From contig NC_089981.1 in assembly GCF_036417845.1 (NCBI RefSeq), forward strand, positions 77,107,268-77,171,267: a DNA stretch of 64,000 nt. Direction: 5' to 3'. This DNA is from Apteryx mantelli. Its lineage: Eukaryota > Chordata > Aves > Apterygiformes > Apterygidae. Within the stretch, counting starts at the first letter, position 1, and every line of letters begins with the position of its first letter. The notes below the pieces were generated by a model that saw only the letters and a program-made list of their open reading frames with translations, made no database searches and was not told the origin of the DNA. Shown here piece after piece: positions 1 to 13,300 of this stretch. A program made the position numbers and the translations under genes.

Positions 1-3000
1 TCTAGTTGCAGGCCATGCTTTCTGTGCCTCCAGAGTATTGTCTGAAAAGGATCAGGTAGAACCGTCCAGTAAAGACTCAGATCACCGTTGTACTTGATAC
101 ATACACTAAGATGATGAGCCTTGTCCCAGAGAGATGACAGTCTAATGTGTGGGGAAAGTAGTGGAAATGAAAATTATAATCTCTTATTTCTGTAGGGTAC
201 CTCACCTAGCAGAAATCAAACCATTTTTCCTTATGACTCATACACTTATTCTTGACAAAGTCACACTTCATTTTCCACTGCCATTCAGGACACACAAATT
301 ATCCCTTGAAAATGGGTAAAAAGTAGTTTTTCTGAAGCCTGAGTGATTTAGGAATGCAAGCCCAACTGGAGAGTCATTTCATCAAGACATTTCTCATTTC
401 TTTAAGGTAATAAATGAATCTTATATATGAAAGTTAATGCTAGTAGAGTCAGAACATTTAGTAGGGTAAACATTCCAAGATGATGGGACTTAACCAACAA
501 GTAAGTATTTTTACACAGGAACTTAAAAGAAAATTCTGGAGGAGAGAGCTGCCTTTGTTGTCGAAGCATCCAGGTGTCTCCTTTATTTTCATCTCCATAC
601 AAGCAAAGCCAAATGGGAGAAAACAGAATTTTTCAAAAACTACCAAACACTGAAGTAATGCTGAGGGAGTTAGTCTGACTATCATTAGCTCAGAGAAGGT
701 CACATTGACAACCTGGTTACATTTACTTTTAACTTAATAATCTAGTCTTATGGTTTGATTTTCATCTGGGGGAAAATCTTATTGTTCTGTCACTTAAAAA
801 AAAAACATTACTTCCAATCAACAAGATGACTCGTGAAAGCATCTTCTACCTCAAATGCAACTGAAACTGCAGGACTTTCAGAATTTAAATACCCAGATGT
901 TTGGCCAGGGCAGTAAGGCTTACTTCACTGTTCTTTTGAAAAGTGATTTGGTTTTACAACATGCCTTTACTTTCATGTATGGGTCTATTTGACCAACCCC
1001 TGTGATAAAGCATCCAAGAAAGGAGGTACCTTGTGCATCTCCTTCCTCTCAGTGAACTCAGCGAGTGGTGGGAACCCTGGTTGTTTAACTTTGCTTCTTT
1101 GTTTCCTTCTTTCCTTCCATCCTTCCTTCTATTCTTCCACAAAGTGAACTTTTTTCTAACAAGGGATCCCACGTACCTTCAGGAAGTAGATCTGCATTTT
1201 GAATTCCCAAAAGATTCACAGAGTTTTTATTTGGGCTTTTGAGTCAGGTTGATTTCTGTTGCATACTTTAAGGACGGCCAAGCATTTCAATATATGCTAT
1301 TGCTTTTTCAATAAATGGTATGGTGAAGAATATAAGTAGCTGTCTAAAGAATATATGATAATTACTATATCATCACTTAATTGTTTACTTCATCCAAATA
1401 CTAATGCTGGGATATGGGCCAATTTAATTATATTTATCAGTGGTTACTATTCATATAGTGTCTTCAACATGCAAGCTTAAAAACTATTATTATTTAACTG
1501 AGCTATACTCTAAGTAGACACACTTGCACATGCTATAAAGCCCACTGCATCTGATTTGTGAAGGGGCAACTTGGATCTAATTACCATGAACACAGGGTGA
1601 GTCTTTTTTTAAACTTCACAGATTTAAAACTGAAGGCCTTGCAACTGAGGACTCTATCAAGCATCTTGGTGGAGAGAATAGAGAAAAGTATCCATAAGCA
1701 CAAAGCTCCTCTCCAAAAAGCGTGGTGGTAGACTTTCGAACAAGGCAAAAGCTCTGCCTCTGATCTGCCAGGGTTTGTAGCTAAACTCTGTTCTTCAGAA
1801 TCTGTTCCTGGATCATTTTGGTTCCTCTATTTGTAACTAAAGTAGCTTCAACTTCACTAATGAAACATCAGAAAGAAAAACCTCTGTCTGAAAGATATTG
1901 TCCTGGTGTCAAAACTGCTGATTTCTCCACTTGCCATGACAAATGTCATGAGGTTACATGTAGCCATAGTATGATAAAGAATAGGTTAAATTCCCCTCCT
2001 GAACAGCTAAACAATAACAGAGTAATAAAAGACAATCTTTTACAGATGAGAGGAATTAGAAATTTGTTTGAGATGAAAGGACAGTAGCCCTAGTGTTGGC
2101 AAAAATGCAGCAGCTGAAAGTGCAAGAATGAAGGTGTAATTAGATTATACTTAGGACTATGTTTAATTTGATTACAATATCTGTAGTCCTAGCATGTACT
2201 AACTTCACCCGAAGACTGAAATGCATTGGTGGATGTCCGGATTCCTTCTGTTAATGGTTGGCTTCTATTTTCCTTGGTTTTACAACAGAAGAATAGAAAC
2301 TTCTCCTGGTTTTTATGCTACAGTTACAGATTATTAAATTTCAACTGAAATAAATTATCATTGAACTCATCTCTAAAATCCACACATACATAAAGCTTCT
2401 GGAAATCACAATCTAAAGATAAAGCTGAAAAAAAGATATCAGCCTCCAAAGAGAGTTTGCATGTTCTGCATTTAAAGTCTGCCACTGAATTTAGTGTACT
2501 AATTTCAGGTCCAGTCTCAGCTCCACTGAGGCAATGATAATCATCCCCTTGACTTTAATAAGTTTTGGACAAAAGTCTTGTATGCCTTTTTATCATTTTC
2601 TAAATATGGATAAATAAGTGATGCATATTATTTGCTCAGCAGTATCAAAATGGAGGATTCAGTGAAACATAAACAATTCCTGCTTTTAATTTAATGGTCG
2701 TATTTTATTATAATCTAAGTTAGCAGTTGTTTTTAATGTATATTCATGGCATACCTTAGACTTTAATCATGTTTGCTCAATCAGGTACCAAAGATCTGGA
2801 GCTGTTTTCCACAATAGGGACAGGTTGCTTTTTAAATGTGCTTATAAACTTCTATGATCCTTGTTAACATTAAGCTTAATCCAAGTGTTTTTGAAAATGG
2901 TTTGACCATATGGCTTCTATATTCACACATACAGTTTGTATTTATACTTTAGTTACAAGTGAGTGATGGACAAACTATGTTACTTCTATATTACCAGTGT

Positions 3001-4690
3001 TTTAGTCACTTTTTGTGTTGTCCTAGGGACAGGTAGCCCGCATCATGGGCAAGGACTCACTGGGATAGTCTGTGAAGAAACAGGGAACACAAAAAAGTTC
3101 CTCTTTCAAAGACAAAGAAAGTATTCATCGATATACCTAAGCACACCAAAAGCCTAACCTTTTCATCTTTGTAAATATTGTGGTTGTTACAGAGCAGAAT
3201 TGTTTCCTTAATGAACACTCCCTTACTGACAAATGTGCCCGTCTCATGCTCCTTGCCTTTGGAAATGCCTCTTCTGTAGTATTCAGTGCAGTCCCACCTC
3301 CCACTGCTTTGTGTGAAAAGTCCTTCATTCTCTCCAGTGAAAGCTCAAGTACCAGCCAAATCTTTACTAAGCAGTATACAAGCTTTTATCCTGGACTAAT
3401 AGCCGTTTAGCCTGCTGGGGTCTCCAGCCTGTTGGGGTATGCCCCTACTTGCAAAGTGCAGTCAAAAGGCTGGCACAGGGTTTGGGCACAATTTCGCCCA
3501 GGTCTGATCATCCACACCACAAGACCACCCTAGGTTATCACGTTGTTTGCTTCCAGGGTGTCTCTACATGGATGTGTCACCAGAATTTCTTTGGTCATGC
3601 TCAGTGGTTCTTTGACCTGCCATAAATTCTGTAACATTATTTGCTGACAAACTGTGAGAAAAATCATGTCTTTCTGAGCACTGGGGGCAACTGAGATTAA
3701 CCTTTTTCAGGTGATTAAACCTTCCTTCTCACTGTAGTATGAATGCACTACTAACCAGAATAATAGTGGCACCCCGATTTAGAAAATGTCACTGCATTTG
3801 GGCAAGAGGGTTTTATGTTTGACCAGAATGGGATTTGGGGGCAACATCTAAGAAGGGATATGGATAGCCTTTGCTGGGAAAGCAATCCCCCTCCATTCTC
3901 TAATACTGATCTTTTTGTCAGCCCTCACTACCAGGCAATCCTACGCACAGCCCGATTTAGGACCTGTGAGCTTCCACATGCATCATCACTTCCTGCTGAG
4001 GTCTGAGCCTATCTTCAGCAGGCCCCTTCCTCACCATGACGATAATCCACTATCTTCCTTTTACCAGGGTCTGATGGAGGAGAACCTTGCTCCATCACAG
4101 CTCAGCAAGCCTGCAGGTTACCAGTTTTATTTACCCAGGAATGGGGACAGAATGGGTGGAGCTGGGCAGTGGCCAGCAGTGGCTATATGTAGGGCAGCAG
4201 GCTGTTTTGTTCCTTGAACCTGGGTCCCTGCCACCGGGTGAATCTGCAGCTTCAACCACTCCCTGCCTACTGCTTCTCCCTTCTTGGCCTGAGGGCTCCA
4301 TGCTCCCTCATGAACCACCTTCAGCCACACCCCGGTGCTAATTGTTCAGTAACGAAAGCTTTAATTGTCAGGTTATTACCATTTTAATTACTAGGAGACT
4401 GGCAGAGACTGAGGTCAGACTACCAAAGATGTATGATTCTTTATAATTATGGCAACTACTTACCATTCATCTAAGAAGAAATCTGTTTACATGCATGATA
4501 TTTAGAAGTTTTTATTCCTGTTCTGGACAAGAGTTATGTGAAGAATCATGAGGCACTTCTAACATTTGCTATGCAGCCAACTTGGATTAAACTTTGCATA
4601 AAAGATTTTATCTCTTGGTTTCCAAATTTGCAAGAAAAGTTCTTATCCTAACCTGTTTTAAGCATATAAATGCTCAGGCAAATCACTGCC
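1..4690. other. Intergenic DNA upstream of DLK1, no gene seen
   Basis: No open frame here looks like a conserved protein: the longest are about 100 codons or shorter and have no recognisable domain. A short degenerate TTCC-type run lies near 1103-1140. A GC-richer patch at about 3950-4340 contains overlapping chance frames only. No tRNA-like or splice-bounded exon signal was recognised. Confidence 0.6.
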
Positions 4691-4699
4691 TGTAACCAG

Positions 4700-5075
4700 A
4701 ACATACAGAGGCTTAGAAAATATGACCTTATAATGGAAAAACTTGTACATGGAATAGATTGCTGCAAAGAGAAAGAGAATAATCTGTTCCTTGCATCTAC
4801 AGTGAACAGGACAAGAAGTAATGAGGTTAAATTATATCAAAGGAGATTTAGGATAGGCATCAGGGAAAACATTCTAACAGTGATGATAATTAACCACCAA
4901 AACAGCTTACCTTGAGAGAGCATGGGTTCCCCATGATTGCAGGGTTTTAAGGACAGATTGAAAAAGCATTTATGAGGAGTGGATTAAGTTTACTTGTTGC
5001 TATCTTGTCACAGGGCAATGGACTTAGATGACTTCCTGAGATCCTGTCTATGTCTTTACCAACCATTGGTCTGTG
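4700..5075 (+). mobile_element. Degenerate CR1-type LINE 3' fragment, sense
   Basis: The stretch follows the layout of the untranslated 3' end of old CR1 LINEs. A segment resembling the 'aggagatttaggatagg' motif comes first, then a segment around 4925-4965 resembling 'ttttaaggacagattgaaaaagcattta', and finally 'cttagatgacttcctgagatcc' near 5022-5045, which corresponds to the usual CR1 phrase 'ctagatgacctcttgaggtcc'. It is 5'-truncated and diverged, so it is probably an old insertion. The family assignment rests on remembered consensus patterns, not an alignment. Confidence 0.6.
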
Positions 5076-8000
5076 AAGTCTGAACGAGACTATAGGTTTT
5101 GCTGGTTGTTGTGCTTTTTTAAAGAATTACATGTAAAATATATGCTGGGTTATTTAAGTGTATTTACGTATCACAAACCTTTTTACAGAATGGTGATCAG
5201 GTGAGGCAGACATAGCAATTCTGAAATATGTACTAGAACCATTAGTCAGAACTATTATTTTCTCTCTAGAAAAGAATTGCAGTGCCTATGGACATTCTGA
5301 AATACGTTTGCAAGGTTTGTCGCTATGAAATGTAGAGTTATGAGTTCTCTTCTGGCTGTAGGCAATGAGAACTATTTTGTGTTCTGCTTAGGGCAGATAG
5401 TCAGAAAATAAACGCGCACACTGTTCTTTCTTGAATGCATGACTTTCGTCCTTTTGGGGGCATTGCACTAATAATCTAAAATAAAAGGTGGGAACACTGA
5501 AAGCATATATCAGGTCACTGATGGTGAAAGATTAAACAATGCCTTTACAGAGATGTATCCAAGTGTTTGGATGGAAGTTTTGAGTGTGGTCTAATCATTC
5601 ATATTCAGAGATATTCAGGTTAGTCAGTAGCTTCCACACAAAATTCTCAGTAGATTATTTTAACTGTCAGTGTATTCTGTGAGTTGGCTAAAGCAGATTG
5701 GCTCTTGGATAGATATTAAGATAATTTTTCCTGTTTATACGTACAGCTCTATGGGGGATCTGTTGCACCTGCTCCCACTCACAAATAAAGCTTTTCACAT
5801 TTCACTGGTAAAATTATGTATTGGTTGCATGTAAAAAAAAAAAAAAGGCATTTTTACAGAAAAATATTACCTTCTTTAGAGAACAATGCATTTTCTGCCA
5901 GTAGGGCCTTACAGTTTTGCAAAACCAAAATGAAGCCAGAAATAGAATCAGCTGCTTTTGGAATCAGCAATTATTATACTGGGCATGCATGTGTGTGTGT
6001 GTCTAAATAATTTATTTTGGGGAAGATTGTTTAAAAGCTTTGTGGATCTGTGTTTCAGCAAGGGATATGTACAAGACAGAAAACTCAGCTGGAACACAAG
6101 AGGGAGGATCCTCCGGGGTAAGTAAAACATCAAAGGAAAGGCAAAGACAAGTGAGCAGGCAGAGAGGAGTGAGTGGTTGGCAGAAGAAAGTAGAAGGAAG
6201 GGGAGTGGACAGAGATTAAAGTAGAAGTGTATGCAAAATGCAGCTCCAAAGAACTTTTTGAAAGAAGACCGGATGCTGAAACTTGATGCCAAGGGTGAGT
6301 ACAAGTCACAGAAAATAATCAAATAAGAGAGTCCTGTGATCCAAAGTGACGATGGTGATGGTGATGAAAATACAAGTATAAATAGTGGCAAGAGCCAAGG
6401 CTTGAGAATGTAGTTCTTTCTGGAAATTTAGAGTGTTTCTAGAAGCCATATCCAGCAAATAAGCATGAGAAACTCGTAGCAAGAATGGATGTTTTTTGTT
6501 GCAGAGGAATGTTGAACTGATTGCAGAGAAGCAAGGTAGGCTGAAAGGGAGGTTGTAGTGATCAGAAGACATTGCAACTTTGTCCATTTAAGGACTGCCA
6601 CTCTTATCTGTAAGACAATAATAGCAGAACGCTGATTCCAGGAAGTTTCTGAAGACAGTCAGGCCTGGAATGAGAAGTGATATTATTAAATATGCTAAAA
6701 ACAGTATAATATTTATGAGCATGAATGGTACAATGAAAAGAAGAGAAAAAGTCCTGAGTATCTGTTCTAGGGTTTATCCATAGCCAGGCTGTAGACTCAT
6801 GAATCCTAAGTGTGTTAGCAGAAGATTCAGAGAGCAGCAATGTTTATTCCATTGCAGCCAAGACTCTGGCCATTTGCAAGTGCACAAAAAGAATTGCTTA
6901 TAGGCATAAGAATGGCTCTTTTACAGTGATGTGTGTGCAAGGCAGTCCTTGGTCTTAGTAAGATTTTCTCTAGCAAGCCTTTTGGACACTGGTTGTTTTA
7001 AGGAAGCTAAGGAGTTCCATACTGAAGTCTAAGAGCTGTTCATTGATTCTGAATACTTTGTTCTTATCCAGAGGCTGCATAAAATGTAAATGAGCACGTC
7101 TCTTATTTTCTCACTAGACTAGGAAGCAGGGATTTAGGCAGCTAATTTATTATCGCTTATTCCAGCATGCAAATGAATCTGTCACCCTGTAAGCCTAAAG
7201 AAAGAAATATCCATTAGAAGAAAAAGATGAATCAAAAAGAGCCATGAAATAAACCACTCTCTGATTCTCCTTCAGTGAGCATCTTATTTTAAAAGGAATC
7301 TACATTTCCAGCACATAGTTTCAGGTATGTTGATGTGTTTCTTTCTTTCCATCCCATTGGCTGGGTTAAGTTTGAGCAGGAGCTGGCAGATTAAAGCCTG
7401 AAGAAGGGTAGTTGGTGCTTGGCCTTCCAGGCTGTGGCTGTCAGTTCAAGCACTTGCATATGGTGCGCAGAAGCTTCCTACTGCCAACTGGGCAGCTACA
7501 AGCAGGGAGCTGGAATTTCCTCTGACACAGCCCACCGTCAGCGGAACACTCTGGTATGTAAGTACTCAAGTGGCTTCCAGAAGACAAGTAGAAGATGAAA
7601 ATTTGGTAGAGGCAATACTTGAAAAATGGAGAAACCATTATTTGGATCTGGGAAGGAGACCTAAAGAAGGTGGGAGGAAGGAGAGAATAGGAAAGCAAAG
7701 GAGATTGGTAATGGAGGAGGGAAAAAGGAAATGGGAAAGAAGATTTAATCCAGCCAATTAGTACTCAGCCCAAAGACATTGAACAAGATTGATGTAAGGT
7801 GCTCACAGTAGCATGGAGCTCTGACACGCAGTAGTACACCACAGTTCCAAAGAAACAGGATTTGCCAGTACAGGCTGTTGAACCAGTGTTAATGAAATTG
7901 ATGCGGAATTTGTGAGGAAGGAAAATACATAAAGGCTGCAATATCTGCCGGAACTAGAGTGTGTCTACTGAGAAATCTGACCCAGGAGCAGTGGCAAAGA

Positions 8001-9544
8001 TTGTAACTGCCAAAGATTTCAAAAATATGTCAGGAATTTGAGACCAAAGAAGGGATCCAAAGTGATGTGAATATGAGGTCTCTTCTCATTATGTATCATA
8101 ATAGGACGATTATTACCATGATAAACCTGTTGTTAAAAACAGTTAAACAAGTGAGCGTCAAACTCAATAAACTCCTACTGCTCCTCTTGTATTCTTCTAC
8201 ATCCCATCTCACTGCCTCCTTTGGTGCACCACAGCCCAAGTTTGGTAACTCTTAGGCCATGCTGGACTCTGAAATCTGGTCTCCAATCCAGGCCAATGGG
8301 AAAGAGAGGGATACTTGTAGCAGTGGATTTCTGCAGAGACTGTAACATGGTCCTGAACTAGAACTAACATATTATGTGGCCTCATCTGTCTTTCAAAGCT
8401 GCCTGGTGTTTATCTAAACCAAGTTGTAGGAGTTGACTCTTCAGGAGCTGTGTGTAACAGTAATAATGTTCAAGGGCAACCAGGCCCTGTATAAACTACG
8501 GCACAGGTTTCTCTTTTTTCATAACCCAGTGGAACAATTATGGATGTTCTTGGTTCACTTAACTGTATGTTAGGTCATAGGCTAAAGAAGGAATGAAATG
8601 TGTCTGATCAGGTACTTCTGTTCCCTCCCTTCCTGCCATTAGCTATCCCCACTAGGACTGTTTTCCTCCCTTAGTCCTTGCATAGCTCAAAGTAGCTCCA
8701 GGTCATAGGGAAGGGCAACAGGAAATCCTGAAATAAGTTGCATACATGCAAAAACCCTATGCCTATGTTAAGCACAAGACTTTATATAGAGGGATATAAT
8801 ATGAAGCCTGCTAACTTTCAGTGTGGACCCAATTTCAAAACATCTACTTTTCTGCAGAGCAAATAAATTGTTAAACATAAGAAAGTAATTCATTTTTTCC
8901 ATCCTCAGTATCCCTCAGTGAGAATGAATGAAAATAATATTTCAGTTGGTAGTTATCAAACGTATTTGGAAAGTTTTCTAGTTTAGGAACATTAAAAAAA
9001 TTCAGTACAAAGTTGTACAACTTCTATATCATGATGTAGTATTAATTTCTTCTGACTATTTGAAACTCTTTTACAAGACATTAATCAGAGCTGAAGGAGC
9101 CATTTATTACCTTTTATATTGAAGAATATAATGAGCCTGTCTTATAATTCTTATCTTAATATTTACCTTTATCCCTTTATCCAAAATAGCTAGCCAAAAG
9201 TTCATGAATTCTGAAGATTTCAGTGAGAAAAAGGAATGGTGATGGAGTCAGTTGTTTCTTTGATTCTTCCCCATTCTTTTAGTAGGCATGTAGAAAGTAC
9301 TGTTTCTAAACCCAGGAGGCCCTAACAGGACCATCTGCCCTTGCTAGCTCTTCCACACCTCCTACAGTCAGCACTGAGCCCAAAAAGCAGCATTTTTAAC
9401 CTTCTGCTCTTGACCAGACTCCTAAGGCTAGCTTAGACTGATAGCTAGGTCCTCCAGCAGCCTTCCTTCTGGGCTGGCTGCTCAGCCCTTCTTTGCTTCT
9501 CTCTCACAGACCTGCTCAAGCCAATTGCCAGCAAAAATCCTTCT
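5076..9544. other. Intergenic DNA, no gene seen
   Basis: No conserved coding exon was recognised. The + strand is purine-rich at about 6060-6290 and 7570-7750, which generates chance open frames on both strands. A short TG run lies at about 5988-6003. Nothing else stands out. Confidence 0.55.
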
Positions 9545-9549
9545 GACCC
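9545..9549. repeat. Target-site duplication, left copy
   Basis: GACCC lies immediately left of the TG end of the LTR. The same five bases occur immediately right of its CA end at 10380-10384. Confidence 0.55.
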
Positions 9550-9645
9550 TGTGATGCACCACTAGAGGGGCATCCGGGATTCTTTTGAATTCCGGAGTTA
9601 GTTGTACTAAGAGATCAAGAGATCATCATTTGTCAAGGGTGAGAA

Positions 9646-9651
9646 TTTATT
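9646..9651 (-). terminator. Polyadenylation signal of the LTR
   Basis: On the - strand this reads AATAAA, about 100 bp before the 3' end of the LTR, as expected for the R/U5 region of a retroviral LTR. Confidence 0.55.
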
Positions 9652-9752
9652 AGAGATAAGAGGTTATAACAAAGCTAACAGTATAGCAAAACTAGAAATA
9701 TAATAGAACTGAAAATATATATACATGTCAGAGCTCTACAGTTCAATCACGG

Positions 9753-9906
9753 GTGCATGGTACAGAGACCCCTCACCCTTTATGGGCCACCCCTCCAGTA
9801 CATTTTTCCCCAGATTCTCAAGCAACATGTGCATGGTACAGTGACTGCTCTCGCCCCTTATGGGCCACCCCTTCCCGTCTAACTTTCCCCGGTTTCTCCT
9901 CACCAT
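9753..9906. repeat. Two-copy tandem duplication (76-78 bp unit) inside the LTR
   Basis: The unit starting 'gtgcatggtacag' at 9753 recurs at 9829. Each copy continues into 'ttatgggccacccct' (from 9780 and 9858) and then a 'tttcccc' segment. The copies have diverged by substitutions and a 2-base indel. On the - strand both copies lie in one open frame (9990 down to 9736, 84 codons) that encodes two GWPIxGE motifs 26 residues apart. Confidence 0.7.
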
Positions 9907-10007
9907 GCTGTTGACATCAGGGGTGTCCCTGCTGACGGGTGGGTCCTCAGGTCCACAGGCCAGCTGACGGTGGGTCCAAGTCCACACCAACCTTTATGAC
10001 TTACTCT

Positions 10008-10015
10008 CTTTTATA
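10008..10015 (-). promoter_or_regulatory. TATA box of the LTR
   Basis: On the - strand this reads TATAAAAG within 'gggtataaaagagag'. Its position inside the LTR, upstream of the polyadenylation signal, fits the U3/R boundary, and transcription would start near 9985 on the - strand. Confidence 0.6.
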
Positions 10016-10379
10016 CCCAGTCAGAACAACACCAGCCCACAGCTGTACCAAAGCTGCATGGCTCTAGTCAATAGCAGCGTCCACATCAGCAGGTGACTTC
10101 GTGCTCAGCCCACAGCCCTGCTCCCTGGGTAACAACGCGCCCATTAACAGGTCGTTCTGAGGGAATGGCTCCACAGCGCCGAGATGTCTACGGCGTGGGT
10201 CTGCGGTGTCACTTCTCCTTTGTCTGGTCTTATCGATCATGGGGTCATTAGAGGGTGTGCCCCCAGGCTACAACAACCCTGCAGTGCGGTGGCTCCAGCC
10301 GTGCTGCACTCAGGGTGCAACCCCTCTTCTATGGGCTGCACCACCTGGAGTCCCACGCTTGCCTGTGTGGTGCCTGTCA

Positions 10380-10384
10380 GACCC
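10380..10384. repeat. Target-site duplication, right copy
   Basis: GACCC follows the terminal CA of the LTR and matches 9545-9549. This supports insertion by an integrase and removal of the internal part by LTR-LTR recombination. Confidence 0.55.
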
Positions 10385-13300
10385 TTTGCGATAGACCAAC
10401 CAGGATAACTTAGCCTTGGCGCAGTGATGCGTTGGCAGGGAGCAACTCTTCCTAGCGTGCTAGTTAGCTTGTTAAACCTAGCTCAGATATCTTTACATGC
10501 TACTGCATATACACTTTATGCAGTAAAAGACCTGAATTTATGGTGGATGATTCTCTTCTAATTTTTTTAAAGGATCTTAACATGTTTTTGACATTACGTT
10601 AAAGGCTTGTGGTTATAACAGTCCACCCATTTCAGTGAAATTTAATGGAACCCATAACATTACTTTATACTGCCTTGAGGGCTTTTTTTTAACTGTATAA
10701 TTTGTATAATTGTTTTAGAGAACAGGGCTGAATAAATCACAATAGGAAATTTAAATAAATCTATTATCACAGCAGTAGACCAGGCACGTTGCATTTTAAA
10801 ACACCAAGAAATTCCATATGGAGTACGTGCATGCAGCTAGAAGGATAAGAATTGACAACAGTTATCCTGGTAAGGGTTTTTATTTGTCTCATACACCTCT
10901 GTAATTCTTCTTTGTTGCACATGTGAAATAATGTTTTAGATATCATCTCAGACTTGGATGTCACAAACTATTTGTTGCCATAATGAATCAAAATCATTAA
11001 TTTCTTTAGAGTGGCTGGAATTGCTTTATCATTTTACAAGAAGTGACTTGGTTAAAATATAGTACAGTTAGTTGAAAAATAGGAGAATTATTGCAGACTA
11101 TTTCAATTTTCTGTAAAAATAAACATGAAAACTAAAAATAATTTCAAATCTTGGCCAAATTTTTCTCTAATTTTGGGCCATTTTCAGGTTTATAATGAAA
11201 ATAGAAAGTTTTTGAGAAAGCAGACATTTTTGCTTGGTAGAAAATCATTTTCTTCCACCAAAAATGCTTCAGTTGAAATTTTCAGCCATTCCTAAAAGAC
11301 CCGATTTCAAAGGGTTACTTATTTGTTCCATTTGCATGTATAGAGAGAAGGCTATTACATTATTTGGCCGTTCAGTTTTCATGTCAGCCTGGCAATACAC
11401 AGGAATTGTTAAGAGCACCCTGGATTTCCTCAGGAAACAGAGCCAATATCCTCAACGGTTTTGTGTATTTATTAAAAGACTAAACCAAGAATTGAGTTTC
11501 TGCGTCATCCAAACTTTTGGTATTGTAGAAGGTTCCTCTTTTTATCTTTTTTTTTTTTTTTTTTTTTGAGAAGAATAAGTTCATTTGTGTTTCTACTCTC
11601 CACTTCATTTTGGGGGTTGCTTTGCAGAAGACAATTCAGGTTTTTACGTCCCCAGTAGTGCCATTTACTTCACTGAGGATAATTTTGCTGTGCTCAGCTA
11701 TAGATCAGCACAGAATATAGGGATGAATTGCTAGAGATCAGGTGCCTGGAAGGGAGCCTACAGTTGCCCTAAATCAGTCTTTAGAGAGTCTCCATAGATG
11801 TAAAAGAATCATTGGCAAGCACAAAAACAGTGTTTCTCTTTGAATCTCTCCCTTCCTCCACTGGCCCCAGGATGTAGAGGTTTGCTGGTTGCTCTCACTT
11901 CCAGTCCAAACAAACGACTGCCACAATCATTTTGGTAAGCCAACTCTCAGGCAGTCTTTAATCACACATGGGAAGAGGAGGAACAGAGCAACTGAGGCCA
12001 CTAAATAAAAAACACACACTAGCTCTGTCACTGCCTTCCAAGGAGCTGAGGTCACGAGGGAGAACCCTTCCTCCTCTTAAGAACGTCCATCTTCACACAA
12101 ACAAAATCCACCCCTACTCATCCAGCACCTTCGGGGAGGCTTCCCCAAAGCAGCACAAATCTTCCTTTTCCTCTTTCTTCTGGTCCAGCTTCACACTTCT
12201 CACAGCAGAGGTCCAGTTGTTCTCCTGAGCCTTTGAAGAACTACCTATGGGTGAAGATTGGGGGTGAACGTCCAATTTGAAAGGGATACCACAGTCTTAC
12301 TTATCCTGAGGTGATGAAATGATGCCTAACAGAGCTTTGGCAGTGGTGATGTTGGAGCTGTGCTGGCCCCTTGCTCTCCTCACCAGTAAAGGAGGCAGAC
12401 ATCTGGCCCAGTGTTGCCCTTGGTCTGCCTCCTGCCTCAGCAAAGCCAAGGTGGAGCTTGCCATGGGCCAGAAATGAGCCCGTGGTGCCTTACAACTGCT
12501 GCTCTTTCCTTCCTTTGTCCTCTTTATCCATGCGCTCATGTGCACATGCCTCAGGAAAGCTGGCTGAAATCAAAGGTGCACTGTATCTTCCTCTGGCCAC
12601 TGTGTGTCAGTTGCTCAAATTAAAGGCCAGGCCTGCTGTGAAACAGAAAGTGTTCCCCAACTCCCAGCGATTTCTCATAAAGCTACTGTAGCAATTGGTT
12701 CAACACCTGTGGCTTCCTACTAAAAGCAAATGATGTTTCACAGCAGCTAACTGAGCACACAGGGATGAATAAATTAAGTGAAATGCTTTTTATTGCCTTT
12801 TGCTTTTAAATGACCATTTTGTGTGCATTGTTTTTAAAGTCAACCAATGAAAATAGCCTGTTTTTGGCTCCAGTACTCATGAATCCTTCCAGTAAAAAAA
12901 AAAACAGGGCTATTTTTCAAATTAAATTTCAATTTTATATTTGAATTGAAATCTTGTTTCATACAAAAATCTCTCCCTGGTGACTAGTAAAGTAATGTGA
13001 TCAGTAACACATCATAAGCCTGCTGACATTGCCGCCAAGTAATAGATTGTCTTTTAGAAAAAGTTGTTTTCATTGTTGGAATGAATTTGAATGCTGAGTC
13101 ATTCATATTTCAAGAACTCTATATCCCAGTCCTTGAAGAGTATCAATTGAGGAAGTGCTAATTTAGACAGGAATTACTGTTTCTGAGTGCTTCCAAGGAA
13201 ATTTTCCTGACAACAGGTGAAGACGTCTTTTCATCATGGGGCAACATCTGCTTGTGGATTGGATGCATCCAAGAACTCCCTCACAAATCTCATTGTTTTC

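Larger units (their letters stand above)
9550..10379 (-). mobile_element. Probable solo LTR of an endogenous retrovirus-like element, antisense to DLK1
   Basis: The 830-bp segment begins TGTGATGCACC and ends GGTGCCTGTCA on the + strand, so it has the TG...CA ends of an LTR with imperfect terminal inverted repeats (8 of 11 positions). It is bounded on both sides by the same five bases, GACCC. Read on the - strand it has a TATAAAAG box (10008-10015) followed about 360 bp later by AATAAA (9646-9651), which is the expected LTR order U3-R-U5. It is richer in GC and CpG than its flanks. No gag, pol or env remnant adjoins it, so it is best read as a solo LTR. A 5-bp target duplication is typical of ERVL-type and some other LTR elements, but the class is not proved. 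The right boundary is the less certain one, because GC-rich DNA continues to about 10460. Confidence 0.65.

Noticed and set aside
2505-2590. Possible ancient repeat ('agctccactgaggcaatg' and 'cccttgactttaataag')
   Set aside because: Resembles a common sauropsid repeat with 'ccattgacttcaatggg' wording, but it is too short and diverged to call.
5948-6391. 147-codon - strand frame rich in Ser/Phe/Leu
   Set aside because: It is opposite a purine-rich + strand tract; the composition alone explains the open, hydrophobic-looking product.
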